Shown piece by piece: positions 1 to 8,568 of a DNA stretch of 41,484 bases. The stretch is from positions 1-41,484 of the forward strand of contig JALHQH010000078.1 in NCBI GenBank assembly GCA_022842065.1, given 5' to 3'. The notes below the pieces were generated by a model. The model worked only from the letters and a program-made list of their open reading frames with translations. It had not been told where the DNA came from and made no database searches. Origin of the DNA: Caldilineaceae bacterium. GTDB lineage: Bacteria; Chloroflexota; Anaerolineae; Caldilineales; Caldilineaceae. Position 1 is the stretch's first letter; each line of letters begins with the position of its first letter. The translations under genes were made by a program, and so were the position numbers.

Positions 1-123
1 GAGCTGCTCCCCGAGGCGCCCGCCGACCCCGACCCCGAACTCGATGACTTCGACCTCCCCCGCGAAGAGGAGAGCGAGGCCGCGTTGCTGAATCAACTCT
101 TCCTTCCGCTGGTTCAGCGTTAG
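1..123 (+). CDS. C-terminal end of a giant secreted protein (partial, 5' end outside window)
   Basis: Frame 1 is open from the window edge to a TAG stop at 121-123 and encodes 40 residues. The sequence is strongly acidic (many Asp, Glu and Pro) and ends in LLNQLFLPLVQR. The complete giant protein ending at 21743 has the same kind of end, an acidic stretch followed by LGNQLFLPLVNR, so this is very probably the tail of a third paralogue of that family. Like the downstream copy, it is followed by a convergent minus-strand SARP/STAND regulator, so the cassette order giant gene then regulator is repeated. The LFLPLV tail may be a surface-sorting or anchoring signal; that is inference. Confidence 0.85.
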   Translation, partial: ELLPEAPADPDPELDDFDLPREEESEAALLNQLFLPLVQR

Positions 124-133
124 GGACTAGATA

Positions 134-218
134 GGAGACACGAGACACAAGACAGGGAGATACGAGACTAGGAGACGTGTCTCGTATCTCGTGTCTCCCT
201 GTCTCGTGTCTCGTGTCT
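134..218. repeat. Heptamer/octamer-periodic inverted repeat between convergent genes
   Basis: The left part repeats AGACACG-like units about every 7-8 bases. The right part is the near reverse complement (GTCTCGTATCTC, then CTCCCTGTCTCGTGTCTCG), with a few inserted bases on one side. Folded, it makes an arm of about 35 bases with a short turn near 170-176. It lies just after the stop at 123 and before the convergent stop at 271, so it could act as a bidirectional terminator. Its period and arm layout resemble the other octamer-periodic elements in this window. Confidence 0.75.
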
Positions 219-231
219 GCCATGGGGAGGC

Positions 232-262
232 GGCAGTGACTTCGACAAGCGCAGTCACCGCC
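232..262. terminator. Hairpin with conserved TCGACAAGCGC loop, likely terminator of the minus-strand regulator
   Basis: GTGACT (236-241) pairs perfectly with AGTCAC (253-258) around the 11-base loop TCGACAAGCGC. After one mismatch, GGC (232-234) pairs with GCC (260-262). It lies just past the stop of the regulator at 271 on the minus strand. The same loop, with a different but still complementary stem, occurs at the next convergent junction (21761-21785). There is no U-tract, so factor-independent termination is unproven. Confidence 0.55.
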
Positions 263-270
263 ACCGCCGC

Positions 271-3200
271 TCATTCCATCACTCGCCCCAGTACTCGATG
301 CACCGTAACCTTTTCCAGAAAAGAATGACGCAGCTGTTCATCGTGGATCTGGTCGGCATATTGTTGCAAGAGGTCGTGGCTACGCTGCAAAAGCGCAGGG
401 GCGCGGTCATCCTTCCCTGCCGTCAGGACCTGATAACAGGTCAGGTAGAGGGTAAATGGTTCATCCAACCCGGCCTGGGGATAACATGCCAGCACAGGTA
501 AGATCGCCTCGACGTAGCACTGTGCAGCGGACAAATCACCCTGGGCCAGGGCCAACTGGGCCAAACCGGCCTGCGCCTCTGCCCCGAGCTGTTGATCCGC
601 TAAGGCCTGACAGAGCGCCACGGCCTGCTGATAGCAGGCCGTGGCTAGATCCACTTGGTACAAACTTGCCTGGGCCTGAGCACAGAGAATCAACGCCCGC
701 GCCTGATTCTGTCGCCAACCATAACGCTGGGCCATCTGCCGGCCACGGGTAGCGTAGTGCAGCGCTTGGGCATAATCCCCCTGCTGCTGGTAAAAGCGCG
801 CCAGGGGCAGCAACCCTTCAATCTCCGCTTCATCCCACGGTTCGTGGAACTGTTGCAGCAAAGCCAGGAAACGCTCAAACCAGTTGCGTGCCGTCTCGGT
901 GGCACCGAGCAGATTGTACAGATGCCCCAACGAGCTGGCGACCATTGCTTCCTGAGCAAGGTCGCTATCCACTTGAATCAACGCATAGCCTTGCTCCAGC
1001 AAAATGCGCGCCGCGCCATATTGCCCCAGCAGCCGCGTGGCGTTGCCCAGATGATGCAGGCTAAAGGCTTCGCCCCAGCGATTCTCCAGTTTGCGCGCCA
1101 AAGCCAGGCTCTGCGCACACGCCACCTGCGCCCCCCGATAATCATGCACCTTGATCAGCGGGTCGGCGAGATGGGTCAGGCAGACCATCTCCCCGCGCAC
1201 TTTGCCGAGCGACCGGCAGCGTGCCACCGCGTGTTGAACATGTGCCACCGCCCCCGGATAATTGTCCGCATACCGATCCAGATCGCGCAGCGAGAGTCGC
1301 GCCACCCATTCGGCATCATAAAGTGATTCCAGCGGGGGTTGACCAGCAGCCAGCGTAGCTTGGTACTGTTGTGCGAAGTCGATGGCCTGCGCCAACAGGG
1401 TGTAGGCCACGGGATCAGGTGTACTAAGGGAGAACACGATCCCCAATGCCAATGGGCCAAAGGTCGCCCCCTCGGGGTTGCGCTGATCGGCAGGGAGCGC
1501 CGCATTGATCGCAATCGCTACTTCGGCCGCTCGCTGTGCCTCGCGATGTTTCAGTTGGGCAATTTGCAGGATGGCTTGAAAGCCGAGCAATTTGCTGCGC
1601 AGCCCTTGTAGCCCAACCGCAGGCAAGTCACGCAGCCGAGTAATCGCTAGTTCAAAGGACTGTTCGCCTTCGGGTTCCAGGCTGGTAAAGGTGTAAAAGA
1701 GGCGTAGCGCGTAGGCGGCGTCCGCCACAGCCGGCCAGGAGTCGTGCTGCACCGCCCACAGCCAAGCCTGGCGCACATTATCGAGTTCGCTTTGGATTTC
1801 GCCCGCCGCTTCTTTGGGTTCATTACGCGCCAAGCGCCGTTCGCGCGCCGCAGCAAAGGCGAGGTAAAAGGTGCTATGGCGTGCTGCCGTCGCCGCCTGT
1901 TCGTCGGGCAGTAACGCCAGTTGTTCGGCGGCAAATTGGCGCAGCAGTTCGTGCAGTTCAAAGCGCCCACTGCCCCCCTCACCACTGCCGGCATGACGTC
2001 GGATTAGCGATTTTTGGAGCAAACCGGTCAACAAGCGTAAGGAGGCCCCGGCGATCTGTTCGGCGGCAGTGCGGGTAAAGCCCCCGCGGAAGAGCGCAAG
2101 CTGGCGCAAAAGCTGGCGTTCAGCATCGCTTAACAGTTGCCACGACCACTCAAAGACGCCACGCATACTGCGCTGACGGGCCGGGGTCTCCAGCCAATCC
2201 ACACGCAAAAAATCGAGACTCTGCTCGATTTCCCCCGCAATCTCCGCCAGAGTCAACATCTCGACCCAGGCCGCTGCCAGTTCCAGCCCCAGCGGCATTC
2301 CTTCCACCAGTTGACAAATGCGTACCAGCGCGGGAAGATTCTTGGCGGTAAGGGCAAAGCTCGGTTGCACTCGGCGCGCCCGCTGGACAAAGAGCTGCAC
2401 GGCCGCAGCCGCTTCGGCGGTGGCGAGGGTGGTTGCGATGGCAAGCTCCATCCCTTGAATCCCATAGATCTGTTCGCCGGGTAGATTGAGCTTTTCGCGC
2501 GAGGTAACTAAAATCTTTACCCCCGGGGCGCTCTGCAAAAGGGCCGCCACAACATGCACCGCGCGCGGTGCTGGGTCATCCGCGGTGCTAACAGGAGCGA
2601 CCAACAGGTGCTCAAAGTTGTCCAGAATCAGCAACAGTTGCTTGGTTTGGAGAAAGCGGCTGACCATCTGCTGGGGATCACCGCCGGTGAGACTTAAGCC
2701 CACCGCGGCGGCCACGGCAAGCGCGACTTCATTGCCCCGATTGAGCGAAACGAGCGGCACGAAAAAGAGCCCATCAGGAAAGGTGGGCAGCTGGCCATTT
2801 GCGGTCTGCAGTTCCTGTGACGGCGCAGCGGCACATGCTGAGCCAAACGCGAACAGCCGCTGTGCAGTTTCGAGCGCCAGCCGCGTTTTCCCCATACCGC
2901 CGGCCCCCACCAGGGTCAACAGGCGGACATTGGGGTCAGCAAGTTGGTCGAGAATCGCCGTCAGCTCGGCAATGCGCCCGACAAACGAGGTGAGTTGGAC
3001 GGGTAGGTTATGGGGCGGCGGGCTGGCAGGGCGCAGTAAGTCGTCCGGTGCATTCGTGGCTACCGGCAAGGAGGGAGACAAGGAGAACGCAGGCACGTGG
3101 TGTGCTGTAGCGTCTGGTTGTCCGGGCGCTTCGTCGGCGCGTTTGGCACTGGGCACCACCCCATCGGCCACCGCACCCAGTGCCAAGAGCGCTGCTTGCT

Positions 3201-6200
3201 GAGCGTCACTGATACCGATCACACCGCTGATGTTCATGCCGGCGTAGGGGCCGGGGGCGTGCAGCGTTTGTAGGCAAGCGCCCGTCGTCACATCCCAGAT
3301 GCGGATCGTCTCATCCCAACTGGCGCTGGCCAGCAGTTGCCCATCGGTGCTAAAGCTGAGCGTTTCAATGGTATGGGTGTGGCCGTGCCAGATGCGGCCG
3401 ATGTCGCCACTTTCACTGTCCAAAAAGCGGATGGCATGGTCACTACTACCGCTGGCAATGCGCCGGCCATCGGGTTGGATCGCCAGCGCAGTATAGACGG
3501 TGCCCTGGGTCGACCAACTTGCTTGCAGGGTGCCACTGGCCACCTCCCAGCGGCGGAGCGTGTCATCATAACCGGCGCTAAAGAGGGTGCGGCTATCAGG
3601 GCTAAAGCGCAAGGCGCTGATCAGGTTGGTGTGCTGATTCAAGGTGTGGCGCAAGACGATGCCGGTCGGCTCAGTCAACGACCAAAGAGCGATGGTGTAG
3701 CCCGGATGGCCACTGGCAAGCCAGTGGCCATCCGGGCTGAAAGCACAGATCAGCGCGGATGGCGTTGCACCTTGCGGCAGCTGTAGTTGGCGACCCTTGG
3801 CTAGCGACCACAGGCGCAAACCAGCGTCGCTGCAGATCGCGAGGAGCTGTCCATCGGGGCTAAAGGCGATTTGGCTAATGGCTGTTTGCGCGTCCAATAG
3901 TTCGCGGCTCGACCAACTGTCCGTTGTGCGCTGCGGTCGGTACCACAAGCGCAGGCGGCCGGCAAAGTCAGCACTGGCAATCAGCACCCCATCAGGACTA
4001 AACGCCACAGTGTGCGCACGGTAGCGATGGCCGACCAACCGCGCCATCATCTGGGCATGGGTTGGCATCTGGGCATGGGTTGGCACCTGAGCATGGGTTG
4101 GCTGGCTGAGCTCCCACCGATAAACCGTCGCATTGACACAGCAGGAAATCGATCGGCGCCCATCAGGGCTGAAAGCCAGGGCCTGGATCGCGGCAAGATG
4201 CAGTCGATAGGAATTCAGCCGTTGACCAGTGGCGACCGCCCAGACGCTAATGGTTTCGTTTGCGTCATGGGCGGCCAGGGTTTGATTGTCGGGGCTAAAG
4301 GTGAGCCGCGCAACGGGCGCCGCGTGGTCAGCCAGCATGTACTGGACTTTTTGCGTCTGCAGATCCCACAGGTAGACAAAGTTATCGACCCCTCCCGTGG
4401 CCAGCCACTGCCCATTGGGCGCAATGGCAAGCTGACGGACAAGGTTGGTATGGCCGCGCAACAGGCCCTGCAAGGCACCACTGGCAGTCGCCCACAAACG
4501 CACGGTCAAGTCATGACTACCGGTAATCAAGGTCGTCCCGTCGGGGCTAAAGCCCAGGGTCGCGACTTCATCGGTGTGACCGGGCAGCGTGTGGAGCAGG
4601 GTGGCAGTGGCGGCTTGCCAAAGTGCCAGCGCGCCATCCACCGCCCCCACCGCCAGCCGCACGCTATCCGGGGCAAAGGCCAGCGCCGTGATGGACGCCC
4701 GCTGCGCTTGCCATTGGTTGCAAAGGCGGCCACCGGCAACCTCCCAAACACAAATCTGCCCGCTGGCATGACCACTGGCCACATATTGACCGTTGGGGCT
4801 AAAGCTGACCCGCCAGATCGGGCTGGGATCGCCAACCAGGGTGTGCAGCAGCTGATTCGTCGGCACATCGACCAGATCGATGGTGCGCTGGGTCGTGAGT
4901 TGCGCCAGCAACCGCCCATCACTGCGCACAAAGGCCGTCTGAAAGGTATGCACAGCCATTGTGATGCGCTGGATTAATTCCCCCGTGCAGGCGCGCCACA
5001 ATCCCAGCACATCCTCCTGCAATCCGATGACCCGCAACTCCTGATCGTCGCCAAAATATAGCTCCTGCACTGTCCCGATGCGCTGCGCAAAAGCCGCGCC
5101 GCGCAGATCAGCGCCGACCAGTTGTAAACCGGGCAAGTACGCATCGCGCAAATAGGCTTGCCAGACACAGAGGTGCGAGAAGTCGTAACCGCGCACATCC
5201 AGCCCCAAGGCCAGCAACAGATTGAGTAGATTGCCACCGGCGTAACCAGGCGTCAAGGGCGCGGCGTGGCGCAAAGTCGTCAGCAGCCGTTCGATCTGCA
5301 GCACCAGTTGGGCTTTGCCCACCCTGGCCAGCAAGCGGTCGATCACCGGTTGCAACAACAGGCGGGCCTGGCTTTGCCGAATCGACTCCGTCGCCTGGGC
5401 TTTGAGCAGGGCATGGCGGTTCAGCCATGACAAGGTGATAGGGTGAAGGGGTGAAGGGGTGACAGGGTGAAGGGGTGAAGGGGTGACAGGGTGAAGGGGT
5501 GAAGGGGTGACAGGGTGAAGGGGTGAAGGGGTGACATCGCGCCCTGAGGGCACCCGCTCAGTCACCTTGTCACCCTGCCACCGTGTCACCTTGTCACCTG
5601 TCACCTTGTCACCCTGCCACCGTGTCACCTTGTCACCCTGCCACCTTGTCACCTTGTCACCTGTCACCTTGTCATCCGCAATCTCTCCACAGATACGTTC
5701 CACCAACCGCTCCGTCAGGTACTCGATCACAACATTTTGCAGGGTAAAGCCTTGCCCGGCTTGTTCCAAGAGCGAGCGGCGGTGGAGGGCGCGCAGGGCT
5801 TCCAGAAAACGGGGCAGGGGCGGTGGCTCGACCAGGTTGGCACGCAGTTGCGGGGCAGTGACCGGTACCCGTTCCACGGCTAACCAGAGCAGCACTTCTT
5901 GCTCCAGGGCGGACAAACGGGCAAATTGTTGGTCAAGGACCAGGCGAATGTCGTCAAAGATCGGCACTTCAACGGCCAAAAAGGCCCCGATATCGCCACC
6001 AAAAAGCTCTTGCACCGTCTGTGCCACCAATTTGAGCGCCAGCGGGTTGCCCGAATAGCGGGCGACCAGCTTTGCCCCATCGGCCTGCGGGCCAGCTAAG
6101 CCGCGGGCGCTAAGCATCGCCTGCCCTGCGGTAGGATCAAGGCCATCCAACAGCAACGTGCGGACCAGGGGGGAATCCTCTTCGCGGCGCGCCAGCCCCT

Positions 6201-7563
6201 GAGGCCGTTCACGACTGGTCAGCAATAAGACGCTTTGGTGCTCATGCTCAGCAATCGTCTGCAAGAGCTGGGCGTACCCCTCGTAGCCCGTGCGCATCTG
6301 GCCCGGCTGGTCGGAGTGCAAAATACTCTCCAGGTTATCCAACACCAGCAGACAACGATTTTGGCGCAGCTGTGCCAGCAGCAGTGCTAGCTGACGGTCG
6401 AGGCCGGCCGGCAACTCGGTGGGCGGCGCAGCGGTGAGTTGTGGCAGGATGTCGCGCAGCAGATCGTCCAGCGGCGGGGCATTGAGCAGCGAACGCCAGA
6501 CCACACACCCAAAATGAGGGGCGACCGTTTTGACCACGGCCGCAGCCAGCGTCGTTTTGCCCAGCCCACCCATCCCCAATAGGGCGACCACGCGACATTG
6601 TTCGTAACGCAGCCAGCGCACTAATTGCGCCTGTTCCGCCTGCCGGCCATAAAGTTGGGTTACAGTCGGTGTTGCGGGTTGCGGTTGATCGGGCAAGGGA
6701 GCGAGGGGGTGACTGGGTGATGGGGTGACTGGGTGACGGGGGGGGTATGCAGTTGGTTGGTCAGGGTTGCCCAGCCGGATCTGGGCATAGAGGGCCATTG
6801 TTTCCAGATCCGGGTCAACATCCAACTGTTCGCGCAAAATGCGCCGGCAGCTTTCATACTGGGCCAACGCTTCGCTGCGCAGCCCGCGCCGAGCAAGGAT
6901 CCGCATCAGTTGGCGGTGGGCCTCTTCCCGGCTGGGATCAAGCGCCAGTTGCCGGCCGGCATAGTGGTGGGCCTGGGCATCATCATCAGCTTGTTCACAG
7001 CTTTGCACTAAGCGCTGGATGGCAGCGACAGCCTGTTGATGCAAACTTTCGCGACGCAAGAGGAGCCACTCTTCAAACGCCGCCGCATCCGCAAGCCCAA
7101 AGCCCGCCAAAAACTCGCCGCGGTAGAGATCAACTGCCTGCACCAGCCGCTGCTGACAAGCGGGACATTGGGTTAACTGGGCGTGGGCATGAGTGGCCGC
7201 GGCCTGCAATAAGCCTTGAAAGGTCTGCACATCGACCGTCATATAGGTGGGGTCAAGCTGAATCGTCTGGCGCGTGCTCTGGATCAGGAGGGTGCTGAGA
7301 CCAGGCTGGACCTGGTCTAACGTTTCGCGCAGACGGTGCAACGACAGGCGCAGATTGTTCAACGCGGCTGATTGGCCCATCTCTGGCCAAAACAAACCGG
7401 CAAGCGCTTCCCGGCGATGCGGTTGCCCACGTTCAAGCGCCAGGTAGACAAGCAAGGCCCGCACCTTGTCTGTCGAGAAGGCGGCGATGGCGCGCTCGTT
7501 ATAGCTGACTGCGAAGGCCCCTAAACAGTGGAGTTCAATGGCTGCCGATATTTTTTCTGTCAT
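271..7563 (-). CDS. Giant SARP-family STAND regulator: BTAD, NB-ARC, WD40, NB-ARC, TPR
   Basis: This is a 2430-residue cytoplasmic regulator. Residues about 1-265 are a SARP-type winged helix plus BTAD (CLGAFAV, DKVRALLVYLAL, LFWPEM). A first NB-ARC ATPase follows, with Walker A GMGGLGKTT near 331 and Walker B CLLVLDNLES near 406. Fourteen WD40 repeats (about 830-1435, two seven-blade propellers) end in GPYAGMNISGVIGIS. A second ATPase of the type fused to AfsR/LuxR-like regulators has Walker A GAGGMGKT near 1553 and LLLILDNFEHLL near 1644. TPR-like helices run to the end. I chose the ATG at 7563 because it places MTEKISAAIELHCLGAF in line with the paralogue start MGQLQLTCLGDF; an in-frame TTG at 7623 would add 20 residues. 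Octamer-repeat DNA is read in frame at about residues 630-712. STAND regulators are known to switch on ATP binding and oligomerisation. The likely targets here, by inference, are the neighbouring surface-protein genes. Confidence 0.93.
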   Translation of the reverse strand: MTEKISAAIELHCLGAFAVSYNERAIAAFSTDKVRALLVYLALERGQPHRREALAGLFWPEMGQSAALNNLRLSLHRLRETLDQVQPGLSTLLIQSTRQTIQLDPTYMTVDVQTFQGLLQAAATHAHAQLTQCPACQQRLVQAVDLYRGEFLAGFGLADAAAFEEWLLLRRESLHQQAVAAIQRLVQSCEQADDDAQAHHYAGRQLALDPSREEAHRQLMRILARRGLRSEALAQYESCRRILREQLDVDPDLETMALYAQIRLGNPDQPTAYPPRHPVTPSPSHPLAPLPDQPQPATPTVTQLYGRQAEQAQLVRWLRYEQCRVVALLGMGGLGKTTLAAAVVKTVAPHFGCVVWRSLLNAPPLDDLLRDILPQLTAAPPTELPAGLDRQLALLLAQLRQNRCLLVLDNLESILHSDQPGQMRTGYEGYAQLLQTIAEHEHQSVLLLTSRERPQGLARREEDSPLVRTLLLDGLDPTAGQAMLSARGLAGPQADGAKLVARYSGNPLALKLVAQTVQELFGGDIGAFLAVEVPIFDDIRLVLDQQFARLSALEQEVLLWLAVERVPVTAPQLRANLVEPPPLPRFLEALRALHRRSLLEQAGQGFTLQNVVIEYLTERLVERICGEIADDKVTGDKVTRWQGDKVTRWQGDKVTGDKVTRWQGDKVTERVPSGRDVTPSPLHPVTPSPLHPVTPSPLHPVTPSPLHPITLSWLNRHALLKAQATESIRQSQARLLLQPVIDRLLARVGKAQLVLQIERLLTTLRHAAPLTPGYAGGNLLNLLLALGLDVRGYDFSHLCVWQAYLRDAYLPGLQLVGADLRGAAFAQRIGTVQELYFGDDQELRVIGLQEDVLGLWRACTGELIQRITMAVHTFQTAFVRSDGRLLAQLTTQRTIDLVDVPTNQLLHTLVGDPSPIWRVSFSPNGQYVASGHASGQICVWEVAGGRLCNQWQAQRASITALAFAPDSVRLAVGAVDGALALWQAATATLLHTLPGHTDEVATLGFSPDGTTLITGSHDLTVRLWATASGALQGLLRGHTNLVRQLAIAPNGQWLATGGVDNFVYLWDLQTQKVQYMLADHAAPVARLTFSPDNQTLAAHDANETISVWAVATGQRLNSYRLHLAAIQALAFSPDGRRSISCCVNATVYRWELSQPTHAQVPTHAQMPTHAQMMARLVGHRYRAHTVAFSPDGVLIASADFAGRLRLWYRPQRTTDSWSSRELLDAQTAISQIAFSPDGQLLAICSDAGLRLWSLAKGRQLQLPQGATPSALICAFSPDGHWLASGHPGYTIALWSLTEPTGIVLRHTLNQHTNLISALRFSPDSRTLFSAGYDDTLRRWEVASGTLQASWSTQGTVYTALAIQPDGRRIASGSSDHAIRFLDSESGDIGRIWHGHTHTIETLSFSTDGQLLASASWDETIRIWDVTTGACLQTLHAPGPYAGMNISGVIGISDAQQAALLALGAVADGVVPSAKRADEAPGQPDATAHHVPAFSLSPSLPVATNAPDDLLRPASPPPHNLPVQLTSFVGRIAELTAILDQLADPNVRLLTLVGAGGMGKTRLALETAQRLFAFGSACAAAPSQELQTANGQLPTFPDGLFFVPLVSLNRGNEVALAVAAAVGLSLTGGDPQQMVSRFLQTKQLLLILDNFEHLLVAPVSTADDPAPRAVHVVAALLQSAPGVKILVTSREKLNLPGEQIYGIQGMELAIATTLATAEAAAAVQLFVQRARRVQPSFALTAKNLPALVRICQLVEGMPLGLELAAAWVEMLTLAEIAGEIEQSLDFLRVDWLETPARQRSMRGVFEWSWQLLSDAERQLLRQLALFRGGFTRTAAEQIAGASLRLLTGLLQKSLIRRHAGSGEGGSGRFELHELLRQFAAEQLALLPDEQAATAARHSTFYLAFAAARERRLARNEPKEAAGEIQSELDNVRQAWLWAVQHDSWPAVADAAYALRLFYTFTSLEPEGEQSFELAITRLRDLPAVGLQGLRSKLLGFQAILQIAQLKHREAQRAAEVAIAINAALPADQRNPEGATFGPLALGIVFSLSTPDPVAYTLLAQAIDFAQQYQATLAAGQPPLESLYDAEWVARLSLRDLDRYADNYPGAVAHVQHAVARCRSLGKVRGEMVCLTHLADPLIKVHDYRGAQVACAQSLALARKLENRWGEAFSLHHLGNATRLLGQYGAARILLEQGYALIQVDSDLAQEAMVASSLGHLYNLLGATETARNWFERFLALLQQFHEPWDEAEIEGLLPLARFYQQQGDYAQALHYATRGRQMAQRYGWRQNQARALILCAQAQASLYQVDLATACYQQAVALCQALADQQLGAEAQAGLAQLALAQGDLSAAQCYVEAILPVLACYPQAGLDEPFTLYLTCYQVLTAGKDDRAPALLQRSHDLLQQYADQIHDEQLRHSFLEKVTVHRVLGRVME
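4048..4101. repeat. 18-bp tandem repeat (3 copies) inside a WD40 loop
   Basis: Three copies of CATCTGGGCATGGGTTGG, the third with three changes, encode PTHAQ(V/M) repeats on the minus strand. They lie between blade 8 and blade 9 of the WD40 region and lengthen a surface loop by 18 residues without disturbing the frame. The paralogous regulator lacks this. Confidence 0.85.
5428..5676. repeat. Octamer-periodic inverted-repeat element inside the regulator gene, in frame
   Basis: The left arm (5428-5539) is a run of octamers of type TGACAAGG, TGAAGGGG and TGACAGGG. It includes a perfect 24-bp tandem repeat in four copies at 5441-5536. The right arm (5559-5676) is a run of the opposite type (TTGTCACC, CTGCCACC, GTGTCACC) with two 7-base units. 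The element starts TGACAA and ends TTGTCATC. It is 249 bp, a multiple of three, and reads on the minus strand as DKVTRWQG-type then TPSPLHPV-type repeats. It lies at the same protein position as the element at 24106-24222 in the second regulator. Confidence 0.92.
6707..6738. repeat. Single-arm octamer repeat in the linker between BTAD and NB-ARC
   Basis: Four octamers in a row: GGGTGACT, GGGTGATG, GGGTGACT, GGGTGACG. They encode part of a Pro/His/Ser-rich linker on the minus strand. The unit is the same as in the larger element at 5428-5676, but no right arm is present. Confidence 0.8.
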
Positions 7564-7697
7564 AGAAAACTGGCTAAAATCGATGCGTTGGTATGGGAAA
7601 GTAGATAGATTCGGGTAGGGCAAGGCGTTAAGCGTTTGCAGGGCTTATTATCGCATCAAATAACCTGGTTGTGAAGTCCGCAATTCTGCCGAACAGC

Positions 7698-7727
7698 ATT
7701 ATCTAGCAATTTTAATATGCTTGTAAA
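7698..7727 (-). promoter_or_regulatory. Candidate sigma-70-type promoter of the first giant regulator
   Basis: Read on the minus strand there is TTTACA (7727-7722), an 18-base spacer, and GATAAT (7703-7698). Transcription would start near 7690, leaving about 125 bases before the ATG at 7563. No octamer-type SARP operator precedes it on this strand. The assignment rests only on box similarity. Confidence 0.35.
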
Positions 7728-7853
7728 GATAGCCAGTATACAATGGCTGCCGTAGAACAGTGGCTCAGTCGCAAATTGGCGAGGGAGGGAAGGATTGACG
7801 GCAAGCGCGTTCCGCCCCTTACCAGGGGGGACGACAGGGGCATTTTGGGGCCA

Positions 7854-7920
7854 TTGAAATGTCTTTGTAACGGTAAGCACCCCGCTTTGCAACGATTTTG
7901 AAATGGTCATCGACTATGCT
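7854..7920 (+). promoter_or_regulatory. SARP-type operator/promoter A, upstream of the small gene at 8058
   Basis: Four direct octamers: TTGAAATG (7854), TTGTAACG (7865), TTGCAACG (7887) and TTGAAATG (7898). Start-to-start distances are 11, 22 and 11 bp. The last octamer ends at 7905 and is followed after exactly 9 bp by TATGCT (7915-7920), a plausible -10 box. Known SARP activators bind direct repeats at 11- or 22-bp spacing with the last repeat about 8 bp from the -10, so the fit is close. Transcription would start near 7927. Confidence 0.75.
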
Positions 7921-8057
7921 GCGGTCAGCGTAGCCAACGGCCCAATCGCATCATTGATTACAAACTCAATGGTTATGTGCTGGATATCACTGGCGGCACC
8001 CCAGCGCAAGAGACCAAGGCCGCCTGCAGCCCAGCCGCACTGTCACAAGAGAAGACC

Positions 8058-8294
8058 ATGTCCGAACGCGAGCTCTTCAAACCAGCTAATTACAACGCCT
8101 ATCTGATTCGCCTGTGGCAAGAAAATCGCCACACGCCGTGGCGAGCCTCGGCCCAGTGTGCGACAACAGGGGAGAAGCATTACTTTGCCACTATTGCTGC
8201 CTTGTATCGGTTTTTGGATGCGCAGACAAGCCACGCGCCAACGGCACCCGCCAAGCACGACCTTGATGCAGATACGGCTCCGGCCGATGGTTGA
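8058..8294 (+). CDS. Small protein with shared RLWQ...WRAS domain (78 aa)
   Basis: I do not recognise this protein. Residues about 12-55 form the domain shared by four small proteins of this window: a Y-L-x-R-L-W-Q start, then a WRAS or WRGT motif, a polar turn, and a final F-x-x-x-x-x-L-x-x-F/W-L/I helix. It is closest to the product of 32059-32271 (SYLVRFWQ, GGWRASTQC). The C-terminus is Asp/Ala-rich and looks disordered. There is no signal peptide or membrane segment. I chose ATG 8058 by comparison with the relatives, which have 12-19 residues before the motif. A GTG at 7977 in the same frame would add 27 residues. It is the first gene of the plus-strand cluster, behind promoter A. Confidence 0.75.
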   Translation: MSERELFKPANYNAYLIRLWQENRHTPWRASAQCATTGEKHYFATIAALYRFLDAQTSHAPTAPAKHDLDADTAPADG

Positions 8295-8443
8295 CAGCAT
8301 GCCCGTGTATTAATCAGTAGGCTGCGCAGGCAGAGGTGGCGACGGCCCAACAGTTGCTGACCCCATTAGCGTCACCCGCTGCCCACAATAACCACTGCTG
8401 CGCCTACGAAAAATCCGTACAGCCCCTTGTAAGCCACTCCTCT

Positions 8444-8477
8444 TTATGACGTTTTTTTGACGTTAATCACCTATACT
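8444..8477 (+). promoter_or_regulatory. SARP-type operator/promoter D of the stand-alone SARP gene
   Basis: Two octamers, TTATGACG (8444) and TTTTGACG (8455), lie 11 bp apart. The second ends at 8462 and is followed after 9 bp by TATACT (8472-8477). Each octamer matches TTGTAACG at 6 of 8 positions and the geometry equals that of promoters A-C. The site suggests that the SARP gene is itself under SARP control. A start near 8484 would leave a leader of about 85 bases. Confidence 0.6.
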
Positions 8478-8568
8478 GGTGCGCAAGCGCTAGCGCATTG
8501 GGTTACAACCCCATTCGCCGCGGTAGCACACAGTAACCAATCTTGCACGCAACAAAGCATAAGTGACG

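Larger units (their letters stand above)
7564..8057. other. Divergent intergenic region between regulator and small-gene cluster
   Basis: These 494 bases hold the candidate minus-strand promoter (7698-7727) and the plus-strand octamer-repeat promoter (7854-7920). About 137 bases of leader then precede the small gene at 8058. In the frame of that gene the leader is open from 7902. Its translation contains YKLNGYVLDITGG, which looks like one ricin-type beta-trefoil repeat. I see no other gene here. Confidence 0.6.

Noticed and set aside
655..1326. Plus-strand open frame of 223 codons opposite the TPR region of the first regulator
   Set aside because: Antisense to well-supported coding sequence; no ribosome-binding site or recognisable domain.
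4012..4977. Long plus-strand open frame of 321 codons opposite the WD40 region
   Set aside because: It is antisense to a clear WD40 coding region; its repeated peptide patterns mirror the WD40 repeats and it has no family features of its own.
5428..5676. CRISPR array
   Set aside because: The units are contiguous octamers with no spacers, and no cas genes are present.
7564..7623. TTG start for the first giant regulator
   Set aside because: The paralogue aligns from the ATG at 7563; the 20 extra residues have no counterpart. It cannot be fully excluded.
7721..7742. A fifth octamer promoter, TTGTAAAG followed after 8 bp by TATACA
   Set aside because: Only one octamer, no phased partner and an 8-bp rather than 9-bp gap; it also overlaps the minus-strand promoter and may be chance in AT-rich DNA.
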